Positions 7,489 through 18,670 of a DNA stretch of 60,524 nt are shown piece after piece. The translations under genes and the position numbers were made by a program. Origin of the DNA: Apilactobacillus sp. (GTDB lineage: Bacteria > Bacillota > Bacilli > Lactobacillales > Lactobacillaceae); the NCBI RefSeq assembly GCF_025290035.1, contig NZ_JAMBKT010000004.1:11485-72008 (forward strand), written 5' to 3'. The notes below the pieces were generated by a model. It was not told the DNA's origin. It made no database searches and was given only the letters and a program-made list of their open reading frames with translations. How positions within the stretch are numbered: position 1 is the first letter of the stretch; the number at the start of each line of letters is the position of its first letter.

Positions 7489-9525
7489 TTAATTGTCTTC
7501 AGATTCTTCTGGAGCTTCCTCATTTTTAACTTCATTGATTGAGTCCATTAGCATAGCAACAACTTCTTCAATTGTCTTGTCAGCAATTTGAGTGGCACCA
7601 CTAGATAGATGGCCACCACCACCTAGTTCTTCCATCACTCTTTGCACGTTGACTTCACCGTTACTTCTAGCAGAAATCCCGACTAAGTCTTCTGGACGAC
7701 GAGTAATTACAAATGAAGCATCAACTCCAGACATGTTTAACATTGAATCGGCTGCTTGCGCAGCAGTAACTGGGTCATAAGTTAAGTCTTGTTCACCAGC
7801 AACATACATCATGTTTTCATGGCCTTCAATCACTTGGGCTTTAGAGATCAAGTGCATTCTAGCCATATAACTGTCTGGGTTTTCACGCATAAATTGTTGC
7901 ATTTCTTCCGAATCAGCACCCGCTGAACGTAGATATGATGCAGCATCAAAGGTTCTAGTTCCAGTTCTTAATGTGAATTGTTTAGTATCCACAAAGATAC
8001 CAGTTAACATTGCAGTTGCTTCTAGCTTGCTTACTGGTTGTGCATCTTGTGATTGGTATTCGAACATTTCAGTAATCAATTCACATGTTGATGATGCGTA
8101 TGGTTCGATATATACCAAGACTGGGTTTTCTGGGAATTCTTCACCACGTCTATGATGGTCAATAATCATGACTTTGTTTTCTAAACGTTCATATAATTCT
8201 TTTGAAACACTCATGGATGGTTTAGAGTGATCGACCATAATTAATAAACTATTATCAGTAGCGATTTGAAGAGCTTCTTCTGGTGTAATGATATCTTCAG
8301 ATAGAGTCTCATCTTCCTTAGTCTTATCGATCAAGCGTTGAACATCAGAATGGAAAGTACCATCAGGAATAACAACGTAACACTTCTTATCATTCATTTC
8401 AGCTAAACGATGAATCCCTAAACCGGCACCAATAGAATCCATGTCAGGTTGACTATGTCCTTGAACAAAGATGGTATCGGCTTCTTTGAATAATTCTTGT
8501 AGCGCTTGAGAAATCATACGAGCACGGACTCTGGTTCTCTTTTCCATTGGGTTGGTTTTTCCACCATAGAAACGAGCTTCATGGTCTTTGGCTTTGACCA
8601 CCACTTGATCCCCACCACGACCTAGCGCTAAGTCTAAATCACTTTGTGCTTGTTCTGATAAATCATTTAAGTTGTCTTCACCATAAGCAATCCCAATACT
8701 TAATGTTAATGGGTAGTTTTGTTTAGATGTTGATTCACGAATTTGGTCTAAGATACTGAACTTATCATCTTCGATGTTTTTCAAAATCTTAGAATAGGCC
8801 ATCATAATGTAGTGATCTTCATCAACTTGTTTGATGAAGAAACCAAATTCTTGGGCCCATTTAGTTAATTCGTTAGTAACATAGTTATTCAAATTAGAAA
8901 TTTCTTGGTCGGTCATTGATTGAGTAATTTCATCATAGTTATCCAAGAAAACTTGACCAATCGCGATTTTTTCATCGTTATAGTCTTTTTCAATTTGATA
9001 ATACTTAGTAATATCCATCATATAAATGGTGCGATATTCCTTTTGGACTAACATTGTAAAGTAATGATCATTCCACTTAATGGTTGCGTAATCTGGATTA
9101 TCCCAGTTGTTTTCAACGATAGTGGCTAATTCTTCATTTACTTCTTCAATTGTCTTACCAAGTAAATCTTGGTCACCAAAATAAGGGGTTAAGTATGGGT
9201 TAACCCATTCAATAGCTCCTGTTTCACTGATCATTAAGACACCGACTGGCATTTCCAAAAGGGTTTCTTGTTCGCCACGGTGCATACGATATGATAAATC
9301 TGAAATATAATTATCGGTACTGACGCTTAGATCATTCATCTTTTTGAAGATATAAGATAGTAATGAACAAACGCACACTAGAAATACGATTCCGGCAGTC
9401 AAGTTATATAGGAAGGATACAACCAATCCGAAAATTGACAATACCGTTAAAGCTAACGCAATCCACCTTAAAACATTATTCTTTAAAAATGGTGGGAGGT
9501 TAGTTAATGAGAACAATTTCTTCAT
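7489..9525 (-). CDS. gdpP: Cyclic-di-AMP phosphodiesterase GdpP (DHH family)
   Basis: A membrane-anchored enzyme that hydrolyses c-di-AMP to pApA and so affects potassium and osmotic homeostasis and wall stress. At 678 residues it has the usual length. Two transmembrane helices (about 17-60) are followed by a degenerate PAS domain (about 85-170), a degenerate GGDEF domain (about 180-300, no catalytic GGDEF) and DHH-DHHA1 domains. Catalytic motifs are HSQPDMDSIG, MVDHS, MIIDHHRRG and GGGGHLSSGA. It heads the rplI-dnaB operon; a likely promoter lies between 9545 and 9585. Confidence 0.96.
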   Translation of the reverse strand: MKKLFSLTNLPPFLKNNVLRWIALALTVLSIFGLVVSFLYNLTAGIVFLVCVCSLLSYIFKKMNDLSVSTDNYISDLSYRMHRGEQETLLEMPVGVLMISETGAIEWVNPYLTPYFGDQDLLGKTIEEVNEELATIVENNWDNPDYATIKWNDHYFTMLVQKEYRTIYMMDITKYYQIEKDYNDEKIAIGQVFLDNYDEITQSMTDQEISNLNNYVTNELTKWAQEFGFFIKQVDEDHYIMMAYSKILKNIEDDKFSILDQIRESTSKQNYPLTLSIGIAYGEDNLNDLSEQAQSDLDLALGRGGDQVVVKAKDHEARFYGGKTNPMEKRTRVRARMISQALQELFKEADTIFVQGHSQPDMDSIGAGLGIHRLAEMNDKKCYVVIPDGTFHSDVQRLIDKTKEDETLSEDIITPEEALQIATDNSLLIMVDHSKPSMSVSKELYERLENKVMIIDHHRRGEEFPENPVLVYIEPYASSTCELITEMFEYQSQDAQPVSKLEATAMLTGIFVDTKQFTLRTGTRTFDAASYLRSAGADSEEMQQFMRENPDSYMARMHLISKAQVIEGHENMMYVAGEQDLTYDPVTAAQAADSMLNMSGVDASFVITRRPEDLVGISARSNGEVNVQRVMEELGGGGHLSSGATQIADKTIEEVVAMLMDSINEVKNEEAPEESEDN

Positions 9526-9584
9526 TGTAACTCCTCTTTTGCTATTTTTTTATATCTATATTTTATCACATTCGGCGACTAATC

Positions 9585-9619
9585 AAAAAAATGGAATACA
9601 ATCATTAATTGTATTCCAT
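9585..9619 (-). terminator. Second of two tandem hairpins upstream of gdpP
   Basis: ATGGAATACAAT/ATTGTATTCCAT is a 12-bp perfect stem followed by six T on the minus strand. It backs up the rpsR terminator or insulates the gdpP promoter. Confidence 0.7.
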
Positions 9620-9641
9620 CTATTCTTGAAATATTATCACA

Positions 9642-9673
9642 TAAAAAAACTAGGACTGAATAGTCAGTCCTAG
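9642..9673 (-). terminator. Terminator of rpsF-ssb-rpsR
   Basis: CTAGGACTGA/TCAGTCCTAG is a 10-bp stem with a four-base loop and a T run on the minus strand, 13 bases after rpsR. Confidence 0.92.
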
Positions 9674-9686
9674 CCAAAATTTATTT

Positions 9687-9923
9687 TTAGTCTTCTGAAA
9701 CGAATGGCATTAAGCCCATGATACGTGCACGTTTGATAGCAAGAGTTAACTTACGTTGGTTCTTAGCACTAGTACCAGTAACACGACGTGGTAAAATCTT
9801 ACCTCTTTCAGATACGAAACGACTTAATAGGTTAGTATCTTTGTAATCGATGTATTCGATGTGGTTTGCGGCGATGAAGTCAACCTTACGGCGACGACGG
9901 CCACCTCTTCTTTGTTGAGCCAT
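9687..9923 (-). CDS. rpsR: Ribosomal protein bS18
   Basis: A 78-residue small-subunit protein of the platform; forms a heterodimer with S6. The basic N-terminus [12 protein letters not shown] and core [20 protein letters not shown] are characteristic, and the length is normal. It is the last gene of rpsF-ssb-rpsR. Expression is probably feedback-controlled by the S6:S18 complex acting on the leader upstream of rpsF. Confidence 0.97.
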   Translation of the reverse strand: MAQQRRGGRRRRKVDFIAANHIEYIDYKDTNLLSRFVSERGKILPRRVTGTSAKNQRKLTLAIKRARIMGLMPFVSED

Positions 9924-9952
9924 TAGAATTTCCCTCCTCTTTTATTTACACA

Positions 9953-10435
9953 TTAAAATGGTAAATCATCATCGGAAATATCAATTTGATCACCTGAATT
10001 AGCGAATGGATCTGCTGCATTCCCACCGTTTGATGGTTGTGATTCAAATGGATTGTTATTTCCTGCATTGTTTTGAGGAGCATTGTTGCCCATGTTGTTT
10101 CCGCCTTGGTTACTTGAACGAGGTTCTAGTAAAGCAAAGTTTTCAACAACAACTTCAGTAACGTATACTCTTTGACCTTGTTGATTTTCGTAATTTCTTG
10201 TTTGAATACGACCATCAATTCCAACCAAAGAACCCTTGTGGGTGAAGTTAGCAAAGTTTTCAGCGGATTTACGCCAGATAACACAGTTGATAAAATCTGC
10301 TTCTCTTTCACCTTGTTGGTTAGTAAAACTACGATCAACAGCTAAAGTGAAGTTACCTACGGCTGAACCGCTTGGAGTGTATCGCAAATCAACATCCCGT
10401 GTTAATCTACCAGTTAAAGTTGTACGATTAATCAT
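9953..10435 (-). CDS. ssb: Single-stranded DNA-binding protein
   Basis: A 160-residue SSB with an N-terminal OB fold (about 1-105, starting [20 protein letters not shown]). A glycine/asparagine-rich flexible linker leads to the acidic C-terminal tip ISDDDLPF that recruits replication and repair proteins. It lies between rpsF and rpsR as in most Firmicutes and is transcribed from the rpsF promoter. Confidence 0.97.
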   Translation of the reverse strand: MINRTTLTGRLTRDVDLRYTPSGSAVGNFTLAVDRSFTNQQGEREADFINCVIWRKSAENFANFTHKGSLVGIDGRIQTRNYENQQGQRVYVTEVVVENFALLEPRSSNQGGNNMGNNAPQNNAGNNNPFESQPSNGGNAADPFANSGDQIDISDDDLPF

Positions 10436-10477
10436 GCTGAAAATTACTCCTCTCTTTTTAAACGTTTAAATTCTAAA

Positions 10478-10768
10478 TTATCTTCTTACAGTCATTTGAC
10501 GTAGAATGTCATCACTGAATTTTGATTGACGGTCAAATTCGTCTAGAGCTGTTTTGTCAGCAGTAGTCAAGTTAACAATGTGGTATACACCTTCATTGAA
10601 ACCGGCAATTTCGTAAGCTAGGCGACGTTTTGCCCAGTCTTTTGAATCAGCAATCTTAGCACCATTGTCAGTTAGGATTTTGTCGAACTTAGCAACTAAA
10701 TCGTTCTTAGCTCCTTCTTCCATATCTGGACGAATGATGTAAGTAATTTCATATGTGTGTTCTTCCAT
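10478..10768 (-). CDS. rpsF: Ribosomal protein bS6
   Basis: A 96-residue small-subunit platform protein. Family motifs [19 protein letters not shown] and YHIVNL are present and the length is normal. The ribosome site AAGGAGGTG is strong and is partly complementary to ACTCCTT in the leader, which could hide it when the leader is folded. First gene of rpsF-ssb-rpsR. Confidence 0.97.
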   Translation of the reverse strand: MEEHTYEITYIIRPDMEEGAKNDLVAKFDKILTDNGAKIADSKDWAKRRLAYEIAGFNEGVYHIVNLTTADKTALDEFDRQSKFSDDILRQMTVRR

Positions 10769-10826
10769 GAATTACACCTCCTTGTGGACTTTAGACCCAA
10801 CCTCTTGGGTTGAGTAAGGAGTACTA
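10769..10826 (-). promoter_or_regulatory. Candidate S6:S18 autoregulatory leader of rpsF
   Basis: On the minus strand a hairpin ACCCAA-GAGG-TTGGGT lies between ACTCCTT and the ribosome site AAGGAGG, which can pair with each other. Ribosomal S6:S18 leaders of Firmicutes sit in exactly this place and sequester translation of rpsF. The assignment rests on position and fold; I did not identify every consensus base. Confidence 0.5.
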
Positions 10827-10830
10827 GTTA

Positions 10831-10839
10831 TTTATAACA
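10831..10839 (-). promoter_or_regulatory. Extended -10 promoter of rpsF operon
   Basis: Minus-strand TGTTATAAA fits an extended -10 element (TGN-TATAAA). Transcription would start near 10824, giving a leader of about 55 bases. The -35 is poor. Confidence 0.45.
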
Positions 10840-10886
10840 AATACTCACGTTCCATAAGTTTACCATTAAAAACTAAATTATTCAAT

Positions 10887-10949
10887 ACAAAAACGGGAAT
10901 GTTTTTTCGCGATACGTTTGTAAATACGCGAAGCATCTCCGTTTCATTT
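10887..10949 (-). terminator. Long imperfect terminator of the secreted protein gene
   Basis: AAACGG..ATG..TCGCG pairs with CGCGA..CAT..CCGTTT around a loop of about 15 bases, with a T run on the minus strand side. Confidence 0.6.
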
Positions 10950-10950
10950 T

Positions 10951-12039
10951 TTAAAAGTTTTCAATTGTAAATAATTGAGCACCACGAATGGTCATAATGT
11001 ATCCAGTTCCGCTGCTAGTGAACGCTAATCCTTCAAATTCTAAATTAGTGCCGAAACGAGTGGTTCTGACATCTTTATTCTTTAAATGACCTAACTTGCT
11101 AACTGGAACAGATGTGATGACCCCATCCGAAATCAAATATAGACGATTGTTAGCTGGATTGTAACTCATCCCTTGAGTTTGCACCCCAGGACCGTTGGCA
11201 ATTCCTTGTTTGATAGCTCTAAACTTAGCAGACTTAGTATAAATTTTTCCTTTAAAGATAACGATGCTTCCCGCATGTCTTCTGGATGGACGATACTTAA
11301 CATAAGTGTATGCATTTCCATTATTATCAAACGCCAATTCATTATTGATTGAATATGAGTGGCTAAATGTGGTTTTAATTTCTTTAATTGGTGCCAATGT
11401 ATTGGCGCTTACTTCTACAAAGACTGGGCGTCTAGTAACGACGTCCATTCGGATGAACCAAAGACGATTGGTTTTAGGGTTTAGTGCTAATGATTGGCCG
11501 TGACCAACATTTAAACTAGGACCAAATTTCACCGCTTCCATGATTTGCGGATCACGACGCTTGAGACCGTATCTTAACGCAGCCATATTAGTAGTGTTGA
11601 CGCCTAAACTGTTTAGTTTCCATAAGTCATATCTCACAATCCCACTACTAAAACCAGGATACATTACGTAAGCGTATTGACCAGATTTTGAAACGGCAAC
11701 ACTTTGTGGGTTAGCCATATCACCACTAGAATTATATGAAACTGGTAAATAGTAACTAGTGTTGGCATTACGACGGAAGTTACCACCGATAGCTAACATA
11801 TAATATGGTTGGTTTTGATAGGTACCACTTTCGTAATAACCATTACTGGATCCATAACTGTACTTTGGAACGATTGCGTAATTAGTGTTATTAACGAAAT
11901 AAGTTGCTGTTCCGCCACTAAGCGCTACGCCCTTTTGCGTGTAAGTTCGGACACCCGCGTGAGCATCTACGCCGAGTACCAATAGTACTAGTGTTAAACC
12001 TAAAAATAAGATAGTTAATAGTTCTCTTCTATAATTCAT
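10951..12039 (-). CDS. Secreted protein, probable beta-propeller fold, unknown function
   Basis: A 362-residue protein with an N-terminal signal sequence (hydrophobic 9-24, likely cleavage after DAHA). The mature part has repeated short beta-rich blocks with motifs such as GQYAYVMYPG, NRLWFIRMD, NAYTYVKYRP and NRLYLISDG, spaced as in propeller blades. No catalytic motif or anchor (LPXTG, lipobox) is visible, so it is secreted or loosely attached. It lies alone between the rpsF promoter and a membrane-protein gene. Start ATG with GAAAGGAAA upstream. I do not recognise a named family. Confidence 0.7.
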   Translation of the reverse strand: MNYRRELLTILFLGLTLVLLVLGVDAHAGVRTYTQKGVALSGGTATYFVNNTNYAIVPKYSYGSSNGYYESGTYQNQPYYMLAIGGNFRRNANTSYYLPVSYNSSGDMANPQSVAVSKSGQYAYVMYPGFSSGIVRYDLWKLNSLGVNTTNMAALRYGLKRRDPQIMEAVKFGPSLNVGHGQSLALNPKTNRLWFIRMDVVTRRPVFVEVSANTLAPIKEIKTTFSHSYSINNELAFDNNGNAYTYVKYRPSRRHAGSIVIFKGKIYTKSAKFRAIKQGIANGPGVQTQGMSYNPANNRLYLISDGVITSVPVSKLGHLKNKDVRTTRFGTNLEFEGLAFTSSGTGYIMTIRGAQLFTIENF

Positions 12040-12124
12040 CTGTAATTTCCTTTCAAAATATCAACTATAATTCTAGCATTGATACCCTGTAACAAATAAA
12101 AAAATTAGGTTACATTTTGGTAAC

Positions 12125-12155
12125 TAAAAAAGCCATCATCGCAATAATGACAGCT
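12125..12155 (-). terminator. Terminator after the 12.2-kb membrane protein gene
   Basis: AGCTGTCAT/ATGATGGCT (two G-U pairs) is followed by six T on the minus strand, overlapping the stop codon. Confidence 0.65.
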
Positions 12156-12624
12156 ACTTTTTCATCATTTTTTTATAAACAACAAATAGGATGTAAACAA
12201 ATACCATTTGCAGGCTAATTGATGGGAACGTGTATTTATAGAAATTAACTATAAAGATGATTACGCTCCCCAGAGGCCATTTTAAAACTTCTTGATCAAT
12301 CCAATTTAAACCGACAACCAATAAATAACTTAGGGCAATAGATACAGTTGTATATATGATGAAACTCTTTGATATCACGATTTTACTCATATTGAAAAAA
12401 TCATTTTTATCGAATGCGACGGCAGCGAAAATGACCATACTGGTGGTTGCTGAAATAAATAAGACGTTCGCTAAATCCATTTTGCCCCCACGCTCAATGA
12501 AGTCATAAATGTCATAGCATAGTGATAATAAAATGACGTTTGCAATCGCCACCTTAGTATATTGTAAAAACTCTTTAATCCGTTTTCTGACTTCTGGTGA
12601 TCGTTGCATTTTTCCTTTGCGCAT
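12154..12624 (-). CDS. Four-helix membrane protein, unknown function
   Basis: A 156-residue protein with a strongly basic N-terminus (MRKGKMQRSPEVRKRIKE). Four hydrophobic helices follow, at about 24-42, 52-71, 85-106 and 121-150, and the C-terminus is basic (YKKMMKK). No family recognised. ATG start with GAGGAG. It is monocistronic, with a terminator at its stop and another upstream behind the MFS gene. Confidence 0.7.
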   Translation of the reverse strand: MRKGKMQRSPEVRKRIKEFLQYTKVAIANVILLSLCYDIYDFIERGGKMDLANVLFISATTSMVIFAAVAFDKNDFFNMSKIVISKSFIIYTTVSIALSYLLVVGLNWIDQEVLKWPLGSVIIFIVNFYKYTFPSISLQMVFVYILFVVYKKMMKK

Positions 12625-12659
12625 AGGCTCATCTCCTCAATTATTATCCATTATAAACT

Positions 12660-12690
12660 AAAAACGGTTAGATTAACTCCAACCGTTTTT
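12660..12690 (-). terminator. Terminator of the 12.7-kb MFS gene
   Basis: AAAAACGGTT/AACCGTTTTT has a 10-bp stem with an 11-base loop, overlapping the MFS stop codon. Confidence 0.8.
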
Positions 12691-13973
12691 TATTCATTAA
12701 CTAGATGATTTTGAACATACAAATCGTCCTTTTTAATATTTTTAATAAAAGTTGAAACGCTAAATAATGCGTATATGATTAGTAGCACTCCACTGATAAT
12801 CATAATGTAACTACCATCAGAGAAGATATCGAACAACAAAGTATAAACCAGTGTTCCAAATGGCATAATGGCGAAACCAACCGTGTATAGTGTTGAACTA
12901 ACTCGGCCTAAAATATGATGTTCAACCGTGCTTTGGAGACGAATCTCAATTGCCAAATCAAAAATGGCGAATGATAATTCCATCATTAATGATAGTAACA
13001 TTCCAATCACTGAAACAATCATTTGGTTATTGGTTAGGAAGAATAATACTCCTAATCCCGATAAGCTGACTCCGACTAGGATTAATGTCGTGATAATCTT
13101 AGTTGCGAAATGGCGTTGTTCCTTTAATTGGCTAGTAATCAAACTACCTAATAAATAACCGATTGAATAACCAGTTTCAGTCCAAATTACGACTGAATTA
13201 GGTAGTCCCAGTTGATTGACGATAATAAATGGACTTCCAGTTACCACCGCAGTATAAAAAAAGTTAACCACGATTTCAGCGATAATACTGTCACGAATAA
13301 ACGGGCGCTTTTTAACATAATCGATAGTTTGTTTGAACTGTTCTTTTTGTGAAAGGCGTTCTTTTTGTTCGTTTTCAACACGATTGAAATGGAGAGTCAT
13401 CATAATTGCCATTGCGATGATGGTAGCTAAGATTTCTAAGCCGATTAAGCCTTCGACACTAATTAAAGCGTATAAAGTGATTCCTAACACCGGCGATAAA
13501 ATTCTAGACGCGGATGCTACAGCGGTCGTTAACGACGTTAGTTTGGCGACATCCGATAACTTCACTAATTGACGAATCGATGCAGAATAGGCCGTATTTC
13601 TTAAGTTCACTAGGATGGAATCTACGGCGATAAAGATTGCCACTGGAATCAATAATGCTGTTCCAGAGAAGAATGGCAATGCCAATGCAAGCAAAGCAAA
13701 CCCAATCACTCTTAGTAAATACCCCCAAAAGATGATCCGTTTATGATTATGGGTATCAACGAAATTACCAATTGGAATAAACGTTAATAGACTAATCAAT
13801 GGACCTACCGCAATATTCATCCCGAAACTAAGTGGTGAATGGGTGGCATGAAGGAGCATGAAACTAATCCCGTATTGGAAAATTCCATAACTGAAAGCAC
13901 CTAATCCGTTACTAGTAAGCGACTTGATCATTTGAAGATTAGATTCGCTTTGTGTCATCTTCTTGTTTTCCAT
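12690..13973 (-). CDS. MFS transporter (DHA3-type, macrolide-exporter-like)
   Basis: A 427-residue membrane protein with about twelve hydrophobic segments. The N-terminal part has GNFVDTHNHKRIIFWGYLLR, the loop-2/3 motif of the major facilitator superfamily, and the overall pattern resembles the MefA/DHA3 branch. A cytoplasmic loop rich in charge (NRVENEQKERLSQKEQFKQ) separates the halves. ATG start with GGTGGTG. Monocistronic next to gyrA. Drug export is a family-level inference. Confidence 0.8.
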   Translation of the reverse strand: MENKKMTQSESNLQMIKSLTSNGLGAFSYGIFQYGISFMLLHATHSPLSFGMNIAVGPLISLLTFIPIGNFVDTHNHKRIIFWGYLLRVIGFALLALALPFFSGTALLIPVAIFIAVDSILVNLRNTAYSASIRQLVKLSDVAKLTSLTTAVASASRILSPVLGITLYALISVEGLIGLEILATIIAMAIMMTLHFNRVENEQKERLSQKEQFKQTIDYVKKRPFIRDSIIAEIVVNFFYTAVVTGSPFIIVNQLGLPNSVVIWTETGYSIGYLLGSLITSQLKEQRHFATKIITTLILVGVSLSGLGVLFFLTNNQMIVSVIGMLLSLMMELSFAIFDLAIEIRLQSTVEHHILGRVSSTLYTVGFAIMPFGTLVYTLLFDIFSDGSYIMIISGVLLIIYALFSVSTFIKNIKKDDLYVQNHLVNE

Positions 13974-14070
13974 TTAATCACCACCGTTTCTAGTTTTTTT
14001 AGCATTAGAATTCAATTATAAATCAGTTATATTTCAATTACAAACAATTTTCTTTTTTATTTTAAATATA

Positions 14071-14106
14071 CAAAAAAGCCACCCAACATAAGTTGAATGG
14101 CTTTTA
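14071..14106 (-). terminator. Terminator of the gyrA operon
   Basis: AAAAGCCA..CAAC pairs with GTTG..TGGCTTTT, with a T run on the minus strand, 12 bases after the gyrA stop. Confidence 0.85.
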
Positions 14107-14118
14107 ATTTATTTCTAA

Positions 14119-16641
14119 TTATTCTTCATCATCGTTTGATTCGATTTCAGTCGGTTCTGCTGGAGTAGAAACTTCTGCTTCTTCTTCTTCAGATTCTTCT
14201 TCCTTTTGCACTCTGGCAACAGTAGAAACTCTAGAATCTTCATCAATCTTGATTAAGTGAACCCCAAGGGTTGCACGTCCAGTTTGTGAAACGTCAGAAA
14301 TACTAAATCTGATCATGACACCTTTGTCAGTAACTAACATGATGTCTTCATCACCGGCAACAGTAGTTAATCCAGCTAATGGACCATTCTTTTCAGTCAC
14401 GTTAACTGTCTTAATACCTTTACCACCACGACCCTTGATTTGGTATTCTTCAGCTGGCGTTTGTTTACCATAACCATTTTCAGAAATTACAAAGACGTTA
14501 TCATTTGGATTTAAGACATCCCCACCAACAACGTAGTCATTATCTCTTAGACGGATACCACGCACACCGGTTGCTGAACGTCCCATTGAACGAACGTCTG
14601 CGACCTTGAAGCTGACACAGTAACCCAAGTGAGTTCCAATAATGATGTTTTGGTCTTCGGATACAGTTGAAACACGCATTAGTTCATCTTCATCCTTAAG
14701 GTGAATTGCCTTTAGACCATTACTTCTAATGTTTTGGAATTCTTCAACAGGGGTTCTCTTTACAGTCCCCTTTAGGGTTGTAAAGAATAGGTACTTACCA
14801 TCGTTATTTTCATTTTCATCAATGGTAATCACTGCTTGGATCTTTTCGTCAGTATCAATGCCTAGTAGGTTGATAATTGGAATTCCCTTGGCAGCACGAC
14901 CGTATTCAGGAATTTCATAACCCTTCATACGATATACCTTACCTAGGTTAGTAAAGAATAGTAATGAATGGTGGGTAGTTGTTCCTAATAGTTGTTCGAT
15001 GAAGTCATCATCATGAACACCCATTCCTTGAACTCCACGACCACCACGGTTTTGACTCTTGAATTCTGAAGTAGCTGTACGCTTGATGTATCCATTATGA
15101 GTTAAGGTAATCATAATGTCTTCTTCAGCGATTAAGTCTTCATCTTCAATACTTAAGACTTCACCAACACGTAGTTCAGTTTGTCTTTCATCACCATATT
15201 TTTCTTGAATTTCTAGTAATTCTTGGTAGATTAATTCGTTAATCTTATCACGACTTGATAGGATTTCTTTTAAGCGACCGATTTCTTCTAATAGTTCGGC
15301 ATGTTCGCTAACAATCTTATCGCGTTCCAAACCAGTTAAACGAACTAAACGCATATCCAAGATAGCTTGAGCTTGTTTGTCACTTAGGTCAAATTCACTC
15401 ATTAATTGGTCTTTAGCGATAACTGAAGTTTGTGATTCACGAATAATGGTAATCACACGGTCGATATTATCTAAGGCCACAATCAAACCGGCTAAGATGT
15501 GAGCACGGTTTTCAGCTTTAGCTAATTCGTATTCAGTACGACGTTTAATAACGTTAACTTGGTGTTCTAGATATTCGTTTAAGATTTCCTTCAAGCTTAA
15601 AATCTTAGGAGTTCCATCAACGATGGCTAACATGTTAAAGCTAAAACTAGTTTGCATTAAAGTTAGCTTGTATAGGTTGTTTAAAACAACTTGTGCTGAT
15701 GCATCACGACGAACATCAATCACGATTCTCATACCATCACGGTCAGATTCATCATTGATATCAGAAATTCCTTCTAGTCGTTTATCACGAACTAAGTTAG
15801 CGATGTGTTCGATCAACTTAGCTTTGTTAACCATGTATGGAATTTCAGTAGCGATAATACGTTGTTTACCACTCTTTTGTTCTTCGATTTCAGTCTTGGC
15901 ACGAAGCACGATGCTTCCTTTACCAGATTCATAAGCTCTTCTGATTCCAGACTTACCTAACACAACTCCTCCAGTTGGGAAATCAGGTCCAGGTAAAACT
16001 TCCATTAAATCAGCAGTAGTTGCTTCTGGGTTATTCATTAACACATGAATAGCAGAAATAACTTCACTTAAGTTGTGTGGTGGAATGTTAGTTGCCATCC
16101 CAACGGCAATCCCGGAGGCACCGTTAACTAATAAGTTAGGGAAACGAGATGGTAGTACTTCAGGTTCTCTTTCACTTCCATCAAAGTTGTCTTGGAAATC
16201 AACAGTATCTTTATTGATATCTCTTAGCATTTCCATCCCAATTTTACTTAGTTTTGCTTCGGTATAACGCATTGCGGCTGCGCCATCACCATCGACAGAA
16301 CCAAAGTTACCGTGTCCGTTAACTAATGGATATCTGTAACTAAAGGTTTGAGCCATTCTAACCATTGAACCATAAACGGCAGCATCCCCATGGGGGTGAT
16401 ACTTACCTAGGGTGTCCCCTACGATTCTGGCAGACTTACGGAATGGTTTGTCCGGAGTAAGTCCTAGTTCACGCATATCATATAAAATTCTTCTGTGAAC
16501 TGGTTTCATTCCGTCTCGAACATCAGGAAGGGCACGTGCCACGATAACACTCATGGCATAGTCCAAGAATGATGTTTTCATTTTTTCAGACAAGTCAACA
16601 TTTTCAATACGATGGCTTGATAGGTCTTCATTATTGGCCAA
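14119..16641 (-). CDS. gyrA: DNA gyrase subunit A
   Basis: Breakage-reunion subunit of gyrase that introduces negative supercoils with GyrB. The catalytic tyrosine is Y126 in AMRYTEAK. The C-terminal beta-pinwheel includes the GyrA-box [10 protein letters not shown] and similar blades, ending in an acidic tail. The start is TTG at 16641, seven bases after GGAGGT; the longer TTG frame from 16656 would start on the ribosome site itself. The quinolone-determining loop reads [12 protein letters not shown], lacking the usual Ser and acidic residue. It follows gyrB with a parS-like site between. Confidence 0.96.
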   Translation of the reverse strand: MANNEDLSSHRIENVDLSEKMKTSFLDYAMSVIVARALPDVRDGMKPVHRRILYDMRELGLTPDKPFRKSARIVGDTLGKYHPHGDAAVYGSMVRMAQTFSYRYPLVNGHGNFGSVDGDGAAAMRYTEAKLSKIGMEMLRDINKDTVDFQDNFDGSEREPEVLPSRFPNLLVNGASGIAVGMATNIPPHNLSEVISAIHVLMNNPEATTADLMEVLPGPDFPTGGVVLGKSGIRRAYESGKGSIVLRAKTEIEEQKSGKQRIIATEIPYMVNKAKLIEHIANLVRDKRLEGISDINDESDRDGMRIVIDVRRDASAQVVLNNLYKLTLMQTSFSFNMLAIVDGTPKILSLKEILNEYLEHQVNVIKRRTEYELAKAENRAHILAGLIVALDNIDRVITIIRESQTSVIAKDQLMSEFDLSDKQAQAILDMRLVRLTGLERDKIVSEHAELLEEIGRLKEILSSRDKINELIYQELLEIQEKYGDERQTELRVGEVLSIEDEDLIAEEDIMITLTHNGYIKRTATSEFKSQNRGGRGVQGMGVHDDDFIEQLLGTTTHHSLLFFTNLGKVYRMKGYEIPEYGRAAKGIPIINLLGIDTDEKIQAVITIDENENNDGKYLFFTTLKGTVKRTPVEEFQNIRSNGLKAIHLKDEDELMRVSTVSEDQNIIIGTHLGYCVSFKVADVRSMGRSATGVRGIRLRDNDYVVGGDVLNPNDNVFVISENGYGKQTPAEEYQIKGRGGKGIKTVNVTEKNGPLAGLTTVAGDEDIMLVTDKGVMIRFSISDVSQTGRATLGVHLIKIDEDSRVSTVARVQKEEESEEEEAEVSTPAEPTEIESNDDEE

Positions 16642-16677
16642 TGTTTTTACCTCCAATTCATGGTCACTACATTAAAA

Positions 16678-16693
16678 TGTTTCATGTGAAACA
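16678..16693. promoter_or_regulatory. parS-like site between gyrB and gyrA
   Basis: TGTTTCATGTGAAACA is a 7-bp inverted repeat around TG. It differs by one central base from the ParB/Spo0J consensus form TGTTTCACGTGAAACA. The same 16-mer occurs at 28377 and 36115. Confidence 0.8.
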
Positions 16694-16700
16694 TTTGTCG

Positions 16701-18665
<1,965 letters not shown>

Positions 18666-18670
18666 TCAGA

